Shown in pieces: positions 44,210-53,334 of a stretch of DNA of 64,000 nucleotides (position 1 is its first letter; every line of letters begins with the position of its first letter). The DNA comes from Lentisphaeria bacterium (lineage in GTDB: Bacteria > Verrucomicrobiota > Lentisphaeria > Victivallales > Victivallaceae), in NCBI GenBank assembly GCA_018265615.1, contig JABLYX010000003.1:95151-159150 (forward strand), read 5' to 3'. Below the pieces are notes generated by a model. That model saw only the letters and a program-made list of their open reading frames with translations. It had not been told where the DNA came from and did no database searches. A program made the position numbers and the translations under genes.

Positions 44210-46117
44210 ATGGCGAAAACACGAGAATTCAAGACGGAAGTGCAGCAGCTGTTGAACCTGATGATTCACTCGCTGTACTCAAATCGTGATATTTTTCTGC
44301 GGGAGCTTGTCGCGAATGCCGCGGACGCGATCGACAAGGCGCGCTTCGAGAGCCTGACCGCGCCGGAGCTGGCCCGCGAGTGGCAGATCCGCCTCGCCGT
44401 CGACAAGGATGCCAAGACGCTGACCATCAGCGACAACGGCATCGGCATGACGGAGGAGGAGGTCGTCGAGAATATCGGCACGATTGCGAAAAGCGGAACG
44501 AAGGCGTTCCTGAAGATGCTGGAAGAGCAGGAGGACAACAGGGAGCCGCTTCCGGAGCTGATCGGCCAGTTCGGCGTCGGCTTCTACTCCGCGTTCATGG
44601 TCGCCTCGAAGGTCGAACTGGTCACGAAAAAGGCGGGCAGCGAACTCCCGCCCGTAAAGTGGATCAGCACGGGGGAGGGGAGCTACGAGCTCGACGCCGG
44701 AACCCGCGACGACCAGGGCACGACGATTACGCTCCACCTGAAAGACGACGCGGCGCAGTATCTCGACAGTTGGAAGATCGGGGAAATCGTGCGGCGCTAC
44801 TCGGACTTCATCGCATATCCGATCATCCTGCCCGAGAAGAAGGTCAACGAGGATAAGACCGAGACGGTCGAGGACAGGGTGCTGAACTCCCAGAAGGCGA
44901 TCTGGCTGCGCAAGCCCTCCGAAATCACCGAAGAGGAGTACAAGAGCTTCTACGGCCACCTTTCGCATATGGGCGGCGACTACCTGAAGGCGATCCATAT
45001 CTCCGCCGAGGGTACGAGCGAATTCAAGGCGTTGCTGTTCCTGCCGAAGGAGGCGCCGTTCAATCTGCTTATGCCGGAAATTCAGAAGAAGGGGTTGCAG
45101 CTCTATGTGCGGCGCGTCTTCATCACGGATGAGTGCAGGGAGTTGATCCCGGATTATCTGCGTTTCGTGGCCGGCGTGGTCGATTCGAGCGATCTGCCGC
45201 TGAACGTGTCGCGCGAGATCCTGCAGGAGAACCCGCAGCTGCGCCGGATCGAAAAGGCGATTGTGAGCCGGCTGCTCTCTGAGCTCAAGAAGATGCTTGA
45301 AAACGAGCGCGAGGCCTATGCCGGATTCTTCCGTGAATTCGGCCGCATCCTCAAAGAGGGGCTGCATACCGATTACGCAAACGCCGAAAAGCTCAAGGAT
45401 CTCGTGATGTACGAGTCGATGAATACCGAGCCCGGCAAGATGATCACGCTGGCGGAGTATGTCACGGCGATGCCGGAGAGCCAGAAGGAGATCTACTACA
45501 TCACCGGCGAAAAGCGCGAATCGGTCGCCTCGTCCCCCGCGCTGGAGTATTTCAGGGCACAGGGGTACGACGTGCTGTTCATGACCGATCCGATCGATGA
45601 CTGGATCATGCAGCAGATGTTCCAGTATCAGAAGAAGAGCTTCAAGTCGGTCGCGAAGGGCGATTTCGAGGTCGAGGGCGCGGAGGAGCTGATCAGGCAG
45701 GCGCAGGAGAAGTTCGCGAAGCTGCTCGAGTTCCTGAAAACGGCGCTCGGGGACAGCGTGAGCGAGGTCCGTTTCTCGGCCCGCCTGACCGACAGCCCGT
45801 GCTGCCTCATCACCGAGGGGAACGCGCTTTCGCCGCATCTTGAGCGGCTCTTCAAGGCGATGCACCAGGAGATTCCGGAGAGCAAACGGATTCTCGAGCT
45901 GAACCCGAAGCATCCGCTGATCGAAGCGCTGTTCAAAGTGTACACGGCGAATGAGAACGCGCCGGAGCTCAGGAGCTATGCGAAGGTGCTGTTCGACCAG
46001 TCTCTGCTGACGGAGGGCAGCCCGTTGCCGGATCCGGCGGCGTTCGCGAAGGAGGTGACGAACCTCCTGCTGCAGGGGCTCGGCGCCGGAAAATCGGACG
46101 ATTCTTCCGGAAAATAG
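44210..46117 (+). CDS. htpG: Molecular chaperone HtpG (Hsp90)
   Basis: 635 aa from the ATG at 44210, preceded by AAGGAGG. The GHKL ATPase domain has HSLYSNRDIFLRELVANAADA, ISDNGIGMTEEEVVENIGTIAKSGTK and GQFGVGFYSAFMVA. The middle domain has the Arg region VDSSDLPLNVSREILQ. A dimerisation domain completes the protein. It is an ATP-dependent chaperone for late folding steps. It appears monocistronic. Confidence 0.98.
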   Translation: MAKTREFKTEVQQLLNLMIHSLYSNRDIFLRELVANAADAIDKARFESLTAPELAREWQIRLAVDKDAKTLTISDNGIGMTEEEVVENIGTIAKSGTKAFLKMLEEQEDNREPLPELIGQFGVGFYSAFMVASKVELVTKKAGSELPPVKWISTGEGSYELDAGTRDDQGTTITLHLKDDAAQYLDSWKIGEIVRRYSDFIAYPIILPEKKVNEDKTETVEDRVLNSQKAIWLRKPSEITEEEYKSFYGHLSHMGGDYLKAIHISAEGTSEFKALLFLPKEAPFNLLMPEIQKKGLQLYVRRVFITDECRELIPDYLRFVAGVVDSSDLPLNVSREILQENPQLRRIEKAIVSRLLSELKKMLENEREAYAGFFREFGRILKEGLHTDYANAEKLKDLVMYESMNTEPGKMITLAEYVTAMPESQKEIYYITGEKRESVASSPALEYFRAQGYDVLFMTDPIDDWIMQQMFQYQKKSFKSVAKGDFEVEGAEELIRQAQEKFAKLLEFLKTALGDSVSEVRFSARLTDSPCCLITEGNALSPHLERLFKAMHQEIPESKRILELNPKHPLIEALFKVYTANENAPELRSYAKVLFDQSLLTEGSPLPDPAAFAKEVTNLLLQGLGAGKSDDSSGK

Positions 46118-46125
46118 TCCGGAGC

Positions 46126-46153
46126 GCGCTTGAAAAATCACCCTTTCGAGCGC
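46126..46153 (+). terminator. Possible terminator hairpin after htpG
   Basis: GCGCTTGAAA (46126-46135) pairs with TTTCGAGCGC (46144-46153), with one G.U and an eight-base loop. The following ATATTATG is not a good U tract, so the call is weak. Confidence 0.35.
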
Positions 46154-46168
46154 ATATTATGCAAATCC

Positions 46169-46256
46169 GGAGAAATGGTCGAGTGGTTTAAGGCAGCGGT
46201 CTTGAAAACCGCCGGGCAGCAATGCCCCGAGGGTTCGAATCCCTCTTTCTCCGCCA
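46169..46256 (+). tRNA. tRNA-Ser (UGA anticodon)
   Basis: 88 bases including an encoded CCA. The acceptor arms are GGAGAAA (46169-46175) and TTTCTCC (46246-46252), discriminator G. The anticodon loop CTTGAAA holds TGA at 46203-46205. A long variable arm typical of class II tRNA-Ser (CGGGCAGCAATGCCCCG) and the T-loop GGTTCGAATCC are present. It decodes UCA codons. Confidence 0.97.
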
Positions 46257-46272
46257 AATAGTTACAACGGAA

Positions 46273-46299
46273 AAGCGGCTCAAATCGAGCCGCTTTTTT
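46273..46299 (+). terminator. Terminator after tRNA-Ser
   Basis: AAGCGGCTC (46273-46281) and GAGCCGCTT (46287-46295) form a 9-bp stem with a five-base loop, followed by T residues. Confidence 0.8.
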
Positions 46300-46375
46300 A
46301 CTGAACATGATTCCCCGCGTTTTATCTGCTTCGCGCCTGTTATGCAAAATTCCTGCATTTTTTTTGATTCCGGTG

Positions 46376-46403
46376 TTGATTTTACCTTTTCCGCATCTAT
46401 TAT
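46376..46403 (+). promoter_or_regulatory. Candidate promoter of fucI
   Basis: TTGATT (46376-46381), 16 bases, TATTAT (46398-46403), 46 bases before the ATG. Confidence 0.5.
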
Positions 46404-46449
46404 AACTGTATACACTTTTTGTTCCGCAACCAAACTAAAGAGGTGAGAA

Positions 46450-48204
46450 ATGGTCAATGTGATGCCGAAGATTGGAATCCGCCCGACGATTGACGGACGC
46501 CGCAAGGGAATCCGGGAATCGCTCGAGACCCAGACGATGAACATGGCGAAGGCCGCCGCGGAGCTCATCGGTACGCTGAAGTATCCGAACGGCAAGCCGG
46601 TCGAGTGCGTGATTGCGGATACGACCATCGGCGGCGTGAGCGAAGCCGCCGCCTGCGCCGCGAAGTTTGCGCGCGAAGGCGTCACCGCGACGCTGACTGT
46701 CACACCGTGCTGGTGCTACGGCTCCGAAACGATGGATATGGATCCGCTGACCCAGAAGGCGGTCTGGGGCTTCAACGGCACCGAGCGTCCCGGCGCAGTC
46801 TACCTCGCGGCGGTGCTCGCGGCCCACGCGCAGAAGGGGCTCCCGGCGTTCGGCATCTACGGGCGCGATGTGCAGGACGCCGCCGATACGACGATTCCGG
46901 ATGATGTCCGCGAAAAAATCCTCGGCTTCGCCCGCTCCGCGGTCGCGGTCGGCATGATGCGCGGCAAGTCCTATCTTTCGATGGGCAGCGTCGCGATGGG
47001 CATCGCCGGTTCGATCGTCGATCCCGATTTCTTCGAGGAATACCTCAACATGCGCTGCGAATCGGTCGACATGTGCGAGATCATCCGTCGCGTGAATGAG
47101 AAGATCTACGACGAGGAGGAGTTCAAACGCGCACTCGCCTGGACCAGGGCCAACTGCAGGCAGTACAAGGATATCTATAACGGGACGAACGGCAAAACGC
47201 AGGAGGAGCAGGAGAAGGTCTGGGAATATGTCGTCAAGATGACCATGATCGGCCGTGACCTCATGGTCGGCAATCCGAAGTTGGCGGAGAAGGGCTTCCG
47301 CGAGGAGGCCGAGGGGCACAACGCCATCGCGGGCGGCTTCCAGGGCCAGCGGCAGTGGACCGACCACATGCCGAACGGCGATTTCATGGAGACGGTCCTG
47401 AACTCCTCGTTCGACTGGAACGGCGTCCGCGAGGCGTATGTCCTGGCGACAGAGAACGATGCGCTGAACGGTACGGCGATGCTCTTCGGACACCTGCTTT
47501 CGAACAGCGCTTCCGGCTTCAGCGACGTGCGCACATACTGGAGCAGGGAGGCCGTAAAGAAGGCGACCGGCTACGATCTTGACGTCCCGGGCCTGATTCA
47601 CCTGATCAACTCCGGCGCGACCACGATGGATGCGACCGGCTGCGAAAACGCCGGCGGCAAGCCGGCGATGAAGCCGTTCTGGGAGATTTCCGAAGCGGAG
47701 GCGAAGGCGTGTCTCGACGCGACTTCGTGGGTTCCGGCGAACCTCGGCTATTTCCGCGGCGGCGGCTTCTCGAGCCGCTTCCTTTCGAAAGGCGGTATGC
47801 CGATCACGCTTTCGCGTCTGAACCGCGTGAAGGGGCTGGGCCCGGTTCTGCAGATTGCCGAGGGCTACACCTACGAGTTGCCGGAGAATATCCACAAGGT
47901 CATCGACGACCGCACCGATCCGGGCTGGCCGACCACCTGGTTCGTGCCGAACCTGACCGGGGAAGGCGCGTTCAAGGATGTCTACAGCGTCATGGCGAAC
48001 TGGGGTGCGAACCACGGTGCGTTCAACTACGGGCACATCGGCGCGGACCTCATCACGCTCGCTTCGATGCTGCGGATTCCGGTCTGCATGCACAACGTCC
48101 CGGAAGAGAAGATCTTCCGCCCGGCGGCGTGGAACGCCTTCGGCATGGACAGGGAGGGCGCCGACTACCGCGCCTGTGCGGCGTTCGGCCCGCTCTACCG
48201 CTGA
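46450..48204 (+). CDS. fucI: L-fucose isomerase
   Basis: 584 aa, close to E. coli FucI in length and in long stretches of sequence: [67 protein letters not shown]. The metal-binding and catalytic residues are present: Glu335 in [11 protein letters not shown], Asp359 in FSDVRTYW and His522 in NWGANHG. It converts L-fucose to L-fuculose, and D-arabinose to D-ribulose, with Mn2+. Gene start: AGAGGTGAG then ATG. It stands alone with its own promoter and terminator; no fucK, fucA or fucP homologue is adjacent. Confidence 0.98.
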   Translation: MVNVMPKIGIRPTIDGRRKGIRESLETQTMNMAKAAAELIGTLKYPNGKPVECVIADTTIGGVSEAAACAAKFAREGVTATLTVTPCWCYGSETMDMDPLTQKAVWGFNGTERPGAVYLAAVLAAHAQKGLPAFGIYGRDVQDAADTTIPDDVREKILGFARSAVAVGMMRGKSYLSMGSVAMGIAGSIVDPDFFEEYLNMRCESVDMCEIIRRVNEKIYDEEEFKRALAWTRANCRQYKDIYNGTNGKTQEEQEKVWEYVVKMTMIGRDLMVGNPKLAEKGFREEAEGHNAIAGGFQGQRQWTDHMPNGDFMETVLNSSFDWNGVREAYVLATENDALNGTAMLFGHLLSNSASGFSDVRTYWSREAVKKATGYDLDVPGLIHLINSGATTMDATGCENAGGKPAMKPFWEISEAEAKACLDATSWVPANLGYFRGGGFSSRFLSKGGMPITLSRLNRVKGLGPVLQIAEGYTYELPENIHKVIDDRTDPGWPTTWFVPNLTGEGAFKDVYSVMANWGANHGAFNYGHIGADLITLASMLRIPVCMHNVPEEKIFRPAAWNAFGMDREGADYRACAAFGPLYR

Positions 48205-48227
48205 CCAGAGCCGGCAATGCTTTATGG

Positions 48228-48260
48228 AGCCTCACGGGACATTGTCCCGTGAGGCTTTTT
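48228..48260 (+). terminator. Terminator after fucI
   Basis: AGCCTCACGGGAC (48228-48240) and GTCCCGTGAGGCT (48244-48256) form a perfect 13-bp stem with a three-base loop and a run of five T (48256-48260). Confidence 0.9.
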
Positions 48261-48276
48261 ATGCAGGGGGGAAACG

Positions 48277-49296
48277 TTACCGTTCCGGGCGGCCGAGGAA
48301 ACGGCGCTGCCAGACGGACCATTTCTCTGGCGTCATCTCCCATTCGCAGTAGATCGCGCAGCCGAGGTAGTTTGTGAGCTCCCTGCCGCTGAGGCCCGCG
48401 TGAATCCCCCGGAGCGCGCCTGCAAGGTGCTCCACGTCCGGATGATGGTAGCCGCTTCCGGCATCTTCGTAGGCGGGGAGGCCGAGCAGGAGCCTGCACT
48501 CTGTTCCATCCACGGCTTCGAGCAGTTCATGGGTCCAGACGCGCATGAGGCGGATATAAAGCTTCTCCTTTGTGAGCGCGGTGTCGTACATCATGACCGC
48601 CATCCGGTCGCAGCGCTGTGCGACCTCCTTCAGGTAGCCGGTTTCCCAGTGAACCTGCGGGAACGGATGGAACCAGCTCGGCGGCGGATAGGCCGCAACT
48701 TCGAGGCTCCGGCCCCCCATGACCGGCCGGAGTTCGTCGAGCAGCTCCAGGAAGCCGGAGTTTCCGCTCGGCATCGGCTCGATGTTCAGCTGGATTCCGG
48801 CCAGAGCCGGGTGGGCGGCGAACAGCGATTCGACCGAACGCACGAATCCCTCCCGCCATTGCGGTGAAGCGGGGTCCGCCGATTTGCCCAGCGGGCCGCC
48901 GACCCACGGAATCACTTCGAAACCGTACTCCTCCGCAAGCGTGAGGAAACGTTCCGTCTGCTCCGGATCGTTCCGCGCGATCGATCCGTCCGAAGAGGCC
49001 GGGCAGAGGTGAGGATAGAGATAGCGGATGCGGTTTTCCTTCAGCCGTTCGAAGAGTGCCCGGATCGCCGTTTCACTGCGGAACTCCTCCGGATTCTTCC
49101 GGTAGAGCCGGAACCAGCCGTCATCTCCGAGCCAGCCGTGTCCGAGCCAGATGCCATTTGTTCCGCGGTCGAAGCTGCCGTCGGAGATGTCGCTGCCCGG
49201 ACGCCACAGCCAGTAGGCGACGGCGGCAAAAGCGGCGATGCATCCGACGGCGAGGACGATGCGGCGCACGCTTTTCAGGAACGGCCGGAGTTTCAT
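48277..49296 (-). CDS. Membrane-anchored GH18-like TIM-barrel protein, function unknown
   Basis: 339 aa. An N-terminal signal anchor (VLAVGCIAAFAAVAYWLW, residues 14-31) precedes a TIM-barrel-like domain. GIQLNIEPM resembles the catalytic DxxDxE strand of GH18-type enzymes, although only the final Glu is retained at the equivalent position, and MAVMMYDTAL resembles the later MxYD motif. GLPAYEDAGSGYHH lies near the C-terminus. Hydrolase activity is therefore uncertain. It overlaps the preceding gene by four bases and is the last gene of the mreB operon. A role in envelope or glycan processing is possible. Confidence 0.6.
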   Translation of the reverse strand: MKLRPFLKSVRRIVLAVGCIAAFAAVAYWLWRPGSDISDGSFDRGTNGIWLGHGWLGDDGWFRLYRKNPEEFRSETAIRALFERLKENRIRYLYPHLCPASSDGSIARNDPEQTERFLTLAEEYGFEVIPWVGGPLGKSADPASPQWREGFVRSVESLFAAHPALAGIQLNIEPMPSGNSGFLELLDELRPVMGGRSLEVAAYPPPSWFHPFPQVHWETGYLKEVAQRCDRMAVMMYDTALTKEKLYIRLMRVWTHELLEAVDGTECRLLLGLPAYEDAGSGYHHPDVEHLAGALRGIHAGLSGRELTNYLGCAIYCEWEMTPEKWSVWQRRFLGRPER

Positions 49297-49913
49297 TGGG
49301 ATATGACCTGTACCCGGATCTGTTCGGGCGCTCCGCCTGAAAGCGGAGGAAGCTGCACGAAGAAAACGGTTCCCGGTTCGACCGTATCGGCCGGGCGCAG
49401 CCCGTTGGCGAACGAAACCTCCTTCGTCGGGCTCTCCCCGGAGCGCGAGAGCCTGATTTGGAATTTCAGGTCTGTTTTTGCCCGTTCGGAGAGGCGGAAA
49501 CCGAATTGCGCTCCCTCCGGCAGCTTTCTCTGCCGCCCGTAGCAGTAGACGAACGGGACTGCCGAATAGATCATGACGCCGTTCAGGAAGAAAACCGTTT
49601 CCGGCGCCGGAAACAGCCGGAGCGCCGTTCCCATGATGATGTTCATGAGTAAATTGAGATGCCCGCAGCCGGCTGTCCAGTCGCGGAGCGTCGCTTCGCC
49701 TGAAAATGCGAGCCGCAGATAGTGAGTCGCGTATTCTCCCCAGTCGTGGAAAAAAAGAAAAAGCGTATTGTATGCCGTTTTCTGCAGATAGAGCGTTTCA
49801 TAGACCGGATCGAAAGCGCGCAGCCTGCAGAAAAAGTACTGAAAAACAATCGCGGCCCCGGCGCATTCCGCTCCGGCTGCCGCGATGATTCCGAGCTTTT
49901 TACCGCTGCGCAA
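49293..49913 (-). CDS. Hypothetical membrane protein
   Basis: 206 aa. N-terminal hydrophobic segments (LGIIAAAGAECAGAAIVFQYFF; LLMNIIMGTALRLF; VFFLNGVMIYSAVPFVY) are followed by a soluble C-terminal beta-rich region of about 75 residues with repeated charged strands. No family is recognised. It lies 15 bases after the DUF2156 gene and overlaps the GH18-like gene by ATGA, so it belongs to the mreB operon. Confidence 0.65.
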   Translation of the reverse strand: MRSGKKLGIIAAAGAECAGAAIVFQYFFCRLRAFDPVYETLYLQKTAYNTLFLFFHDWGEYATHYLRLAFSGEATLRDWTAGCGHLNLLMNIIMGTALRLFPAPETVFFLNGVMIYSAVPFVYCYGRQRKLPEGAQFGFRLSERAKTDLKFQIRLSRSGESPTKEVSFANGLRPADTVEPGTVFFVQLPPLSGGAPEQIRVQVISQ

Positions 49914-49928
49914 GGGATTGTCTCCCCG

Positions 49929-50825
49929 TCAGTTGATTCCGCGCAGGAAATAACGCTTGAAGAAACGCTCCGGGTCGAGCGAACGCTTCGCATGACGAAG
50001 CGACTCTTCGTTCATATCCTGTTCGCGGTTCATGAATTTGGCTTTGTTGCGCAGCGCGATCGCGAGCTGCCACGTCAGCGTCTGCGGGGCGCCCTTCGCG
50101 GTATGGTCCGCCTTTTCGAAGTGGATGTCCACCGTGTCGGGGGAAAGCATGCTGTAGACCGAGAAGCCGGCCGGATAGTCGGCTTCTGCATACAGGATGA
50201 TTCCGCCGAGCCCGAGTTCATCGAAATTCTCCCACGCGCGGTTCATGGCAAGCTCCTCTTCTTCGAGGAATTCACACGGAGGGAGCCGCGAGTTCAGCTC
50301 CTTCGCGAGCCGCGCAGCCGCCGGAATCTCTTCCTTTGTGATCTTCCGCACCTCGGCGTACGGCCAGTTGGTCTGGAACTGTTTGACGAGGTTGTGCTTC
50401 TTGCGGAGCTTCGGCCCCGCGAAAGTGGCGATTTTTTCGACCGAATAGAGATAGTCGATCGCGCCTTCGTCGTATTCGAGCTCAAAATACTGGTCGCAAT
50501 CGGGATGACGGTCGAGGAATTCCTCGGGCACATCATAGATTCCGCCGTCGGTGAGCCCCGCCCCGACGAATGCATCGGAGATCTGTTTAAGCTCCTCCGG
50601 CGGAGTCCAGCGGCCGATCGGGTAATGGATGGTCCGGCTCGCATGCTCATAGACAACGAGGCGACCGTCAGCTTCGACAAAGTCGATGCCGTACGGCTGC
50701 CGGTACATGAACAGATTTGCGAAACTGCATTCGCAACTCTGCGAAAGCTGTTCCGCCAGCTTCTGTTCAAAAAGTTTACGGTCGGAGAGTTCTACGGGAC
50801 GGAGAGATTTCAGATCGATTTTCAT
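49929..50825 (-). CDS. DUF2156 / phosphatidylglycerol lysyltransferase-like protein
   Basis: 298 aa with two GNAT-like halves. It has the C-terminal signature FMNREQDMNEESLRHAKRSL, close to the INREQDLG...LRxAKxS motif of DUF2156 proteins, plus KKHNLVKQF and GGIILYAEADYPAGFSVY. Relatives include the aminoacyl-transfer domain of MprF, but most DUF2156 proteins lack the flippase and have no proven substrate. It begins two bases after the mreB stop, an unusual and probably functional linkage to the cell-shape gene. Confidence 0.85.
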   Translation of the reverse strand: MKIDLKSLRPVELSDRKLFEQKLAEQLSQSCECSFANLFMYRQPYGIDFVEADGRLVVYEHASRTIHYPIGRWTPPEELKQISDAFVGAGLTDGGIYDVPEEFLDRHPDCDQYFELEYDEGAIDYLYSVEKIATFAGPKLRKKHNLVKQFQTNWPYAEVRKITKEEIPAAARLAKELNSRLPPCEFLEEEELAMNRAWENFDELGLGGIILYAEADYPAGFSVYSMLSPDTVDIHFEKADHTAKGAPQTLTWQLAIALRNKAKFMNREQDMNEESLRHAKRSLDPERFFKRYFLRGIN

Positions 50826-50827
50826 TC

Positions 50828-51853
50828 TTACGATGACCAGATGCTGTCTTCCTGGAGCATGACGCCGGTTCCCTTCGCAACCGCATTGAGCGGCTCCTCG
50901 GAGATGAACACGGGCAGCCCCGTTTCTTCGGTTAAAAGTTTATCGAGTCCGCTCAGCATTGCACCGCCGCCGGCGAGCATGATTCCACGGTCGATGAGGT
51001 CGGCGGCGAGATCGGGAGGGCAGCGTTCGAGCGTCGCGCGTACGGCTTCGATGATCGTCGTGACCGGCTCCTGCAGCGCCATGCGGATTTCGGCGGCGGT
51101 GATCCGGACGGTTTTCGGAACGCGCGACACGAGATCGAGCCCCTTGACTTCCAGGCTTTCGTCGTCTTTGACCGGGTAGGCGCTGCCGACCCGGATCTTG
51201 ATCTGTTCGGCGGTCAGTTCGCCGATCATGAGATTGTATACTTTTCTGAGGTGCTGCGTGATTGCGGTGTCGAGCTCGTCGCCGCCGACCCGCACGCTTT
51301 TCGCCCCGACGATGCCGGAGAGCGAAATCACTGCGACTTCGGTCGTGCCGCCGCCGATGTCGACGATCATGCTGCCGGCCGGCTCCGCGACGGGCAATCC
51401 GACGCCGACGGCGGCCGCCATCGGCTCTTCGATGAGCACGACTTCTCCGGCGCCGGCCCGCTTGGCCGAATCCTTCACGGCCCGCTTTTCGACTTCGGTG
51501 ATGCCTGAGGGCACGGCCACAAGCACGCGCGGGCTCAGCAGCCGCTTGCGCCACGGCACATAGCGGATCGCTTTCTGGATGAAGTAGCGGAGCATTTCCT
51601 CGGTGATCTCGAAATCCGCGATGACGCCGTCTTTCATCGGGCGGATCGCGCGGATATTGCCGGGGCATTTGCCGAGCATGCTCTTGGCTTCGCTGCCGAC
51701 GTTCAGCACTTCGTGGGTGCTCTCCTTGATAGCGACGACCGACGGCTCGTTCAGAACGATCCCGAGATCCCGCACGTACACCAGGCAGTTCGCTGTCCCG
51801 AGGTCAATTCCGATATGGGTCGAGAAAAGTTTTGCCACGCATTGAGTGCTCAT
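50828..51853 (-). CDS. mreB: Rod-shape protein MreB
   Basis: 341 aa. Actin-like ATPase motifs: THIGIDLGTANCLVYVRDLGIVLNEPSVVAI (phosphate 1), VDIGGGTTEVAVISLSG (phosphate 2), GIMLAGGGAMLSGLDKLL (adenosine) and IEEPMAAAVGVGLPV. It polymerises under the inner membrane and directs lateral wall synthesis. mreC, mreD, pbp2 and rodA are not adjacent. Instead, DUF2156, a membrane protein and a GH18-like gene follow in the same operon. Confidence 0.97.
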   Translation of the reverse strand: MSTQCVAKLFSTHIGIDLGTANCLVYVRDLGIVLNEPSVVAIKESTHEVLNVGSEAKSMLGKCPGNIRAIRPMKDGVIADFEITEEMLRYFIQKAIRYVPWRKRLLSPRVLVAVPSGITEVEKRAVKDSAKRAGAGEVVLIEEPMAAAVGVGLPVAEPAGSMIVDIGGGTTEVAVISLSGIVGAKSVRVGGDELDTAITQHLRKVYNLMIGELTAEQIKIRVGSAYPVKDDESLEVKGLDLVSRVPKTVRITAAEIRMALQEPVTTIIEAVRATLERCPPDLAADLIDRGIMLAGGGAMLSGLDKLLTEETGLPVFISEEPLNAVAKGTGVMLQEDSIWSS

Positions 51854-51988
51854 CGAACCTTAATCCTGAATTGTATGGAAATTGACACACAAAAAAATCC
51901 TCTTGATATAATAAACCTTGTTTTACCGGAAAATGCAAGCACAAACTCGGATTTTATTGCAAAAGTACGCAGATTTTCGCTCCGGAGA

Positions 51989-52017
51989 TTGAAAAACGTT
52001 CCCTGTTATGGTATCTT
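51989..52017 (+). promoter_or_regulatory. Candidate promoter of the GT9 gene
   Basis: TTGAAA (51989-51994), 17 bases, TATCTT (52012-52017), in the region shared with mreB. Confidence 0.45.
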
Positions 52018-52072
52018 ACTCCGGTAATATGAATATTGTTTTTCCGGTTTATTTTCGTGAGGAGACGGCGCA

Positions 52073-53215
52073 ATGAGTGAGCGCCCCGTTCATTTTCTGG
52101 ATATCCGGCGGGATTTTCCGTCGCCGCAGTTCGAAGCCATCCCCCCGGGCCGCGACATGTGGCGCAACGGAATGGTGGTCCGCATGCCGAACCACCTGGG
52201 CGACGCGGTGATGGCGCTGCCGGCGCTCGGGCAGCTCAGGAAGATCGTTCCCGCAAACTGCGCGCTGTTCTGCATCGCGCCGGCGGGGCAGCGCGCGCTT
52301 TATCACGCGCTGCCGATCGTCGACGGCATGCTCGGGCTCGCGGAGGTCCACAGGGCGTGGAGCCGGGAGGAGTTCATGGCGCTCCGGCGGCAGCGCTTCG
52401 GGGTCGGGGTGCTTTTCAACAACTCGTTCCGGGACGCGCTGACCATGCGGCTGGCGGGAGTTTCGAACCTCTACGGCGCGAAGGCGCGATGCCGGTCGCT
52501 CCTGCTGCGCCGCGCATTCGCATTCCCGCCGCGCCCGGATCATGAACCGGCGAACATCCACCATGCGAACCGCTATCTTGCGATCGCTTCGGCGCTCGGT
52601 GCTCCCGCGTGGGACGGGACGCTGCCGGAATTCCGGCTGACGCCAGACGCCGACGAGCTGCCGCCGACGGTTACGGCGCTTTGTGAACACCCGAAGCTGC
52701 TGACCATCGCCTCAGGCGCGGCATACGGCGCCGCGAAGCGGTGGCCGAGCGGGAATTTCCGCGAGATTGCCGCGCACTGGATCGAAACGGGCGGGATCGT
52801 CGCCGTGCTCGGCTCCGAGTCCGAACGCGGCATCGGCGACGAGGTCGTCGCGGGATTGGATGCGCGCAAGGCGTACAACCTTTCCGGGCAGACTTCGCTC
52901 ATTGAGCTCATGCACCTGCTGCGGAGCTCCGCGATGACGGTGGCGAACGATTCCGGGATCATGCACCTCTCCGCCGCGCTCGGCCGCCCCGGCGTTGCGG
53001 TTTTCGGGCCGACCGACTACACGGCGACCGGGCCGATCGGGGCGAACTGGAGATTGCTTTATGAGAAGCAGGAGTGTTCCCCGTGCTTCCGGCGCGAGTG
53101 CCGCTACGGGCTGCAGCGCTGCATCCGGGCGATCACCCCGGCGATGGTGATTTCCGAGATGGATGCGATGGCGGGCGAGGGAACCGGCCCCGTGCGGAGA
53201 AGCAGGGGGAACTGA
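52073..53215 (+). CDS. Family 9 glycosyltransferase (lipopolysaccharide heptosyltransferase-like)
   Basis: 380 aa. The N-terminal Rossmann motif VVRMPNHLGDAVMALPALGQLRK and the C-terminal nucleotide-sugar site VANDSGIMHLSAALGRPGVAVFGPTDYTATGP are those of GT9 heptosyltransferases. CFRRECRYGLQRCI near the end matches the family's Cys-rich segment. It should transfer heptose, or a related sugar, to the LPS inner core. It has GAGGAGA upstream of the ATG. Which GT9 subfamily it belongs to is not resolved here. Confidence 0.9.
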   Translation: MSERPVHFLDIRRDFPSPQFEAIPPGRDMWRNGMVVRMPNHLGDAVMALPALGQLRKIVPANCALFCIAPAGQRALYHALPIVDGMLGLAEVHRAWSREEFMALRRQRFGVGVLFNNSFRDALTMRLAGVSNLYGAKARCRSLLLRRAFAFPPRPDHEPANIHHANRYLAIASALGAPAWDGTLPEFRLTPDADELPPTVTALCEHPKLLTIASGAAYGAAKRWPSGNFREIAAHWIETGGIVAVLGSESERGIGDEVVAGLDARKAYNLSGQTSLIELMHLLRSSAMTVANDSGIMHLSAALGRPGVAVFGPTDYTATGPIGANWRLLYEKQECSPCFRRECRYGLQRCIRAITPAMVISEMDAMAGEGTGPVRRSRGN

Positions 53216-53227
53216 CAGCTTCTCCGC
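53194..53227. repeat. Inverted repeat spanning the GT9 stop codon
   Basis: GCGGAGAAGC (53194-53203) and GCTTCTCCGC (53218-53227) form a 10-bp stem with a 14-base loop containing the TGA. No clear T tract follows. Confidence 0.4.
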
Positions 53228-53261
53228 AGACAGGTTTTGATGGAAAAATTATGCGGTTTCC

Positions 53262-53290
53262 TTGCATATCGTCCGGAACCGTGATATTTT
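53262..53290 (+). promoter_or_regulatory. Candidate promoter of the 53-58 kb membrane-protein operon
   Basis: TTGCAT (53262-53267), 17 bases, TATTTT (53285-53290), 44 bases before the TTG start of the first gene. Confidence 0.4.
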
Positions 53291-53334
53291 TTCATTAATC
53301 AATCGTTCTCTTTCATTTATGGAGGGCCGGGGTT

